Shown: in pieces, positions 61,534-64,000 of the stretch
How positions within the stretch are numbered: the stretch's first letter is position 1
How the letters are laid out: the number at the start of each line of letters is the position of its first letter
Source: Thioploca sp.
Lineage (GTDB): Bacteria; Pseudomonadota; Gammaproteobacteria; Beggiatoales; Beggiatoaceae
Direction of reading: 5' to 3'
Length of the DNA stretch: 64,000 bases
Assembly (NCBI GenBank): GCA_030627235.1
Contig: DAOUSL010000001.1
Location: 1-64,000, forward strand
Position numbers and translations under genes: made by a program
Notes under the pieces: generated by a model
Told to the model about the DNA's origin: nothing
What the model saw: only the letters and a program-made list of their open reading frames with translations
Database searches by the model: none

Positions 61534-63228
61534 TTATTCTGAACATGATAATCCTTGTATGCTTTCCGAATATAATAAATCATTTTTGGGATTAACGCTT
61601 TCTGTATAAATAAACATATCAATACTATCTGCATTATAGATTATGCTACCATCTTGCAATCGATAGCCAAATAAAACTTGCACAAAACCAGATAATGGTA
61701 TCTTTCCCTGATAAATAAAGAAATCATGTTCTGGTTGTAATGTAATATTTTGTTGGAAAACCTGTAAATTTTCTAAATCACCATCCCATTCTGCAACTGC
61801 TTTACCTTCATTAACTATTGTGTAGAATTTTTCTACTTTAGATTCTGGATATGGTTTGTGAATAGCAATTGCTAAAATATCTGCTTGTTTACCAATATCA
61901 TAGTTATCAACAGTAATTTTACCTTTAATTTTAACATTATCAGGTGTACATTGGGTAGTAATGCGTTCATATGGACCACAATTTACTGAGACACTACCGG
62001 TAATTTCAGTAGCAGTATTCATTTGATTGAAATTTATAGCTTTACCTTCTGGTACTTCTCCAACTGCCCAAGCTTGAAAGTTATCAAATACTAGAAGAGT
62101 AGATTCATGAAGAAAAGTATATGTAGCAAAATAAACACCAACTGCTTGTACATCTTGAAATTTATGTTCAATAAAAGTAGTATTTTGCGGTTCAAATTGC
62201 ATTTTATTCACTTCTGTTAACAGTTCATCACTTGTAGTTTGATATAATTGTTTTTCTGCATCAGTAGCTTGTTTAGGTTTATATTTTATATCCTCAAGAG
62301 TTGTTACAAGATTATCAACTTTTATAGTATCTTGATGTGGATTATATTTGGCCCAACGTGAATTTAAAGGATTTAATTGGACAACAGCTCCTCGTTTTAA
62401 AGCTTCAACTGACATACCATCTACACCAGTAGAAAATTTGTCAGTTTTTTCATTATTTATAATTTTAGCTTCACTAATCCAAAATTGTTCACCATCTTGG
62501 ACAATAAATCTACCTTCTTCAATATTATCACGTCGACGAGTCAAATTAACCGAAAGCTTACTAGTTGCATCAAAAGTAATCTGTTTAGCATCATTTCCAC
62601 CATTAATAAAACCTTTCTTCTTCCATAAGTAAAAAGCCGAAAAATTAACCTTGGCATCTTTGGTACTATAAAAAGCTTTAGATAATGGTTGTTTCCACTT
62701 TTCTGGTTCTACAAAAAAAAGAGTCATATCAGACCGTTGTTTTTTATCTGCCCTGCTATGAAGTGAATTATTAGGATAATCAATAGCATAAGAGCATGGT
62801 CTGCTACCTTCTGAAGGCTGTACTGTAGCTTGGGGTATTTTATTGAATAGATTGTATTTATTACCTTTTTTATCTTCTATGGTAACGTCTGAAACATTAG
62901 TGAAACGAGCAATCATGCCACCATAAAATATTGCACTTGGAAAATCAGTTCGATATCTATGTTGTTCTTTACCAGTTTCATTATATGAGGCTGGACTAAA
63001 TGGTTTATTCAAATCAAATTCATACCAAATTAGTGCATCATTATATATACCATCTTTATCTAAATCTTGATATTGCATTGAGTTTTTATTCCGGTAACCA
63101 CCAGGATAGATTTTATCATGTTTTGGTAGATACTCTCCCCACCATTGAACAAATTTAGCAGATTCAGCATAAGCAGGTGAAATAAAAGATATTGCTATAA
63201 TAATTAAATTAATAATTAAATTTTTCAT
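61534..63228 (-). CDS. Secreted protein of unknown function
   Basis: About 564 residues from ATG 63228 (the track GTG at 63240 is less likely because GTGGAAAA then forms the ribosome binding site). A signal peptide MKNLIINLIIIAISFISPAYA is followed by a long beta-rich periplasmic or extracellular domain. A DLDKDGIYNDALIWYEFDL segment (about 53-71) resembles a calcium-binding D-x-D-x-D-G loop. No known family recognised. Four cysteines occur mainly near the C-terminal half. It lies 38 bases upstream of gmhA on the same strand, so co-transcription with the polysaccharide genes is possible. Confidence 0.75.
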   Translation of the reverse strand: MKNLIINLIIIAISFISPAYAESAKFVQWWGEYLPKHDKIYPGGYRNKNSMQYQDLDKDGIYNDALIWYEFDLNKPFSPASYNETGKEQHRYRTDFPSAIFYGGMIARFTNVSDVTIEDKKGNKYNLFNKIPQATVQPSEGSRPCSYAIDYPNNSLHSRADKKQRSDMTLFFVEPEKWKQPLSKAFYSTKDAKVNFSAFYLWKKKGFINGGNDAKQITFDATSKLSVNLTRRRDNIEEGRFIVQDGEQFWISEAKIINNEKTDKFSTGVDGMSVEALKRGAVVQLNPLNSRWAKYNPHQDTIKVDNLVTTLEDIKYKPKQATDAEKQLYQTTSDELLTEVNKMQFEPQNTTFIEHKFQDVQAVGVYFATYTFLHESTLLVFDNFQAWAVGEVPEGKAINFNQMNTATEITGSVSVNCGPYERITTQCTPDNVKIKGKITVDNYDIGKQADILAIAIHKPYPESKVEKFYTIVNEGKAVAEWDGDLENLQVFQQNITLQPEHDFFIYQGKIPLSGFVQVLFGYRLQDGSIIYNADSIDMFIYTESVNPKNDLLYSESIQGLSCSE

Positions 63229-63323
63229 AGTATTTTCCACATGTTAAAATTATTTTAATAGATTAAGGGTAATTTATTTAGCTTTGATTACGTCATTTTG
63301 CAGTTTTTAACAACTAGAATACT

Positions 63324-64000
63324 CTACATATTTAAACGTTTTTTAAAAATATTAGCCAATCTTTTAGTATTTTGTTGTAATTCATAATCTTTTTTAACTT
63401 TTTGTCCAGCTGCAATGCTAAGTTGTTGCCGAAAATCAGGTTTATCCATTAATTCAGCTATTGCAACGGCTAAACCATCTATATCTGAAGGAGCAACTAA
63501 TAAACCATTAACTCTATGTTCGATTAATTCTGGAATTCCAGTAATATTAGTAGTTACGCAAGGAATTTCCATTGCCATGGCTTCCATTAATACAACTGGT
63601 AAACCTTCAGCAAAACTAGCTAACACAAAGATGTCAGTATTAGCATAAAATTGGATGATCTGATCTTGATTAACTGCTCCAGCAAACACAATTTGCTTAG
63701 TTAATCCTCTTTGTTTTACTTCAGTTTCTAGAGTTGATCTATCTGGACCATTTCCTACTAGACATAAGCGTAATTTATAACCTTTAGCAACTAAATGAGT
63801 TATTGCTTCAATTAGAATAAATTGGCCTTTATCTGGCACTAATCTACCTACACAAAGTATTTCAAATGGTTCTGGATATTGACGAAATTGATTAGGAGTA
63901 AATATATTAGGATTGACTCCTAGTGGACTTACTTCTAATTTATCCCAACAAGTTGGTGGTGATAACATCATCAATTGACTATTTGCAAAATTGGTAATAC
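63324..64000 (-). CDS. Glycosyltransferase family 4, truncated by window edge
   Basis: The track start at 63974 is not the true start: the frame continues without a stop (ITNFANSQLMM...) to the last base, so only the C-terminal 225 or so residues are seen. The GT-B fold donor domain shows VSPLGVNPNIFTP, EILCVGRLVPDKGQ, LCLVGNGPDR, FVLASFAEGLPVVLMEAMAMEIP and GIPELIEH with the nucleotide-sugar E-x7-E motif. It probably builds a surface polysaccharide with the neighbouring heptose genes. Confidence 0.92.
   Translation of the reverse strand, partial: ITNFANSQLMMLSPPTCWDKLEVSPLGVNPNIFTPNQFRQYPEPFEILCVGRLVPDKGQFILIEAITHLVAKGYKLRLCLVGNGPDRSTLETEVKQRGLTKQIVFAGAVNQDQIIQFYANTDIFVLASFAEGLPVVLMEAMAMEIPCVTTNITGIPELIEHRVNGLLVAPSDIDGLAVAIAELMDKPDFRQQLSIAAGQKVKKDYELQQNTKRLANIFKKRLNM

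Overview
The window is a chromosomal segment of an AT-rich gammaproteobacterium. By eye G+C is about one third; I did not compute it. The order ispE, tRNA-Gln, prs, rplY on one strand is a classic gammaproteobacterial cluster. A Tat-exported SoxY next to SoxZ indicates thiosulfate/sulfur oxidation. The large filamentous-haemagglutinin-type protein, the DUF928 protein, the GGFGITYLA-type Ser/Thr kinase and the many hybrid sensor kinases are together typical of large filamentous sulfur bacteria (Thiotrichales/Beggiatoaceae) as well as cyanobacteria. I therefore infer a Beggiatoaceae-like sulfur oxidiser. No rRNA or species-level marker is present, so this is an inference.

Layout. 1-735: an IS1-family transposase remnant, then decayed DNA. 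735-5250: a sugar-phosphate transferase, then a tightly packed three-gene unit of membrane Ser/Thr kinase with SH3 domain, LytM/M23-like protein and Card1/Can2-like CARF nuclease (DUF1887). No CRISPR array or cas gene is visible. A structured intergenic region and a BatA/B-type VWA protein follow. 6.8-10.8 kb: aceE-aceF. 10.9-16.4 kb: a KfrA-like coiled-coil protein, a YbjQ plus YbjQ-M48 protease pair, a lipoprotein, soxZ, soxY and a DUF928 protein carrying about 32 Arg-Gly-X triplets. 16.5-17.9 kb: two tandem paralogous membrane proteins of unknown function. 17.9-21.6 kb: a regulatory PTS unit (EIIA-HPr-EI) with mgtE. 21.7-28.1 kb: housekeeping genes (ahcY, metK, rplY, prs, tRNA-Gln, ispE, tsaB). 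28.1-35.2 kb: CheC and CheY proteins, an ABC exporter pair and a 1085-residue hybrid kinase with a degenerate cyclase domain. 35.4-38.9 kb: a possible small peptide, a SIR2-TPR protein, a Uma2-like protein and queA. 39-50.3 kb: tRNA-Leu, an unknown protein, an intergenic region with three 18-bp repeats and an orphan terminator, a HEAT-repeat protein, typA, murJ and a 1199-residue FHA-type surface protein. 50.8-59.4 kb: korAB, an unknown protein, ubiD, another hybrid kinase, moaE and moaD. 59.6 kb to the end: a nucleotidyltransferase-GmhB fusion, gmhA, a secreted unknown and a glycosyltransferase cut by the window edge.

How the genes fit together. Pyruvate dehydrogenase and 2-oxoacid:ferredoxin oxidoreductase serve central carbon metabolism; SoxYZ carries sulfur intermediates. 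The ahcY/metK pair runs the SAM cycle. The PTS has no sugar permease here and is probably regulatory. The heptose and glycosyltransferase genes at both ends belong to envelope polysaccharide synthesis.

The most interesting accessory content is: the kinase/M23/CARF-nuclease unit, the SIR2-TPR protein, the (Arg-Gly-Val)n insert beside soxYZ, the repeat-plus-terminator region at 39.95-40.47 kb, the inserted modules in the FHA protein, and a four-copy MITE family (about 130-160 bp) not accompanied by its transposase.
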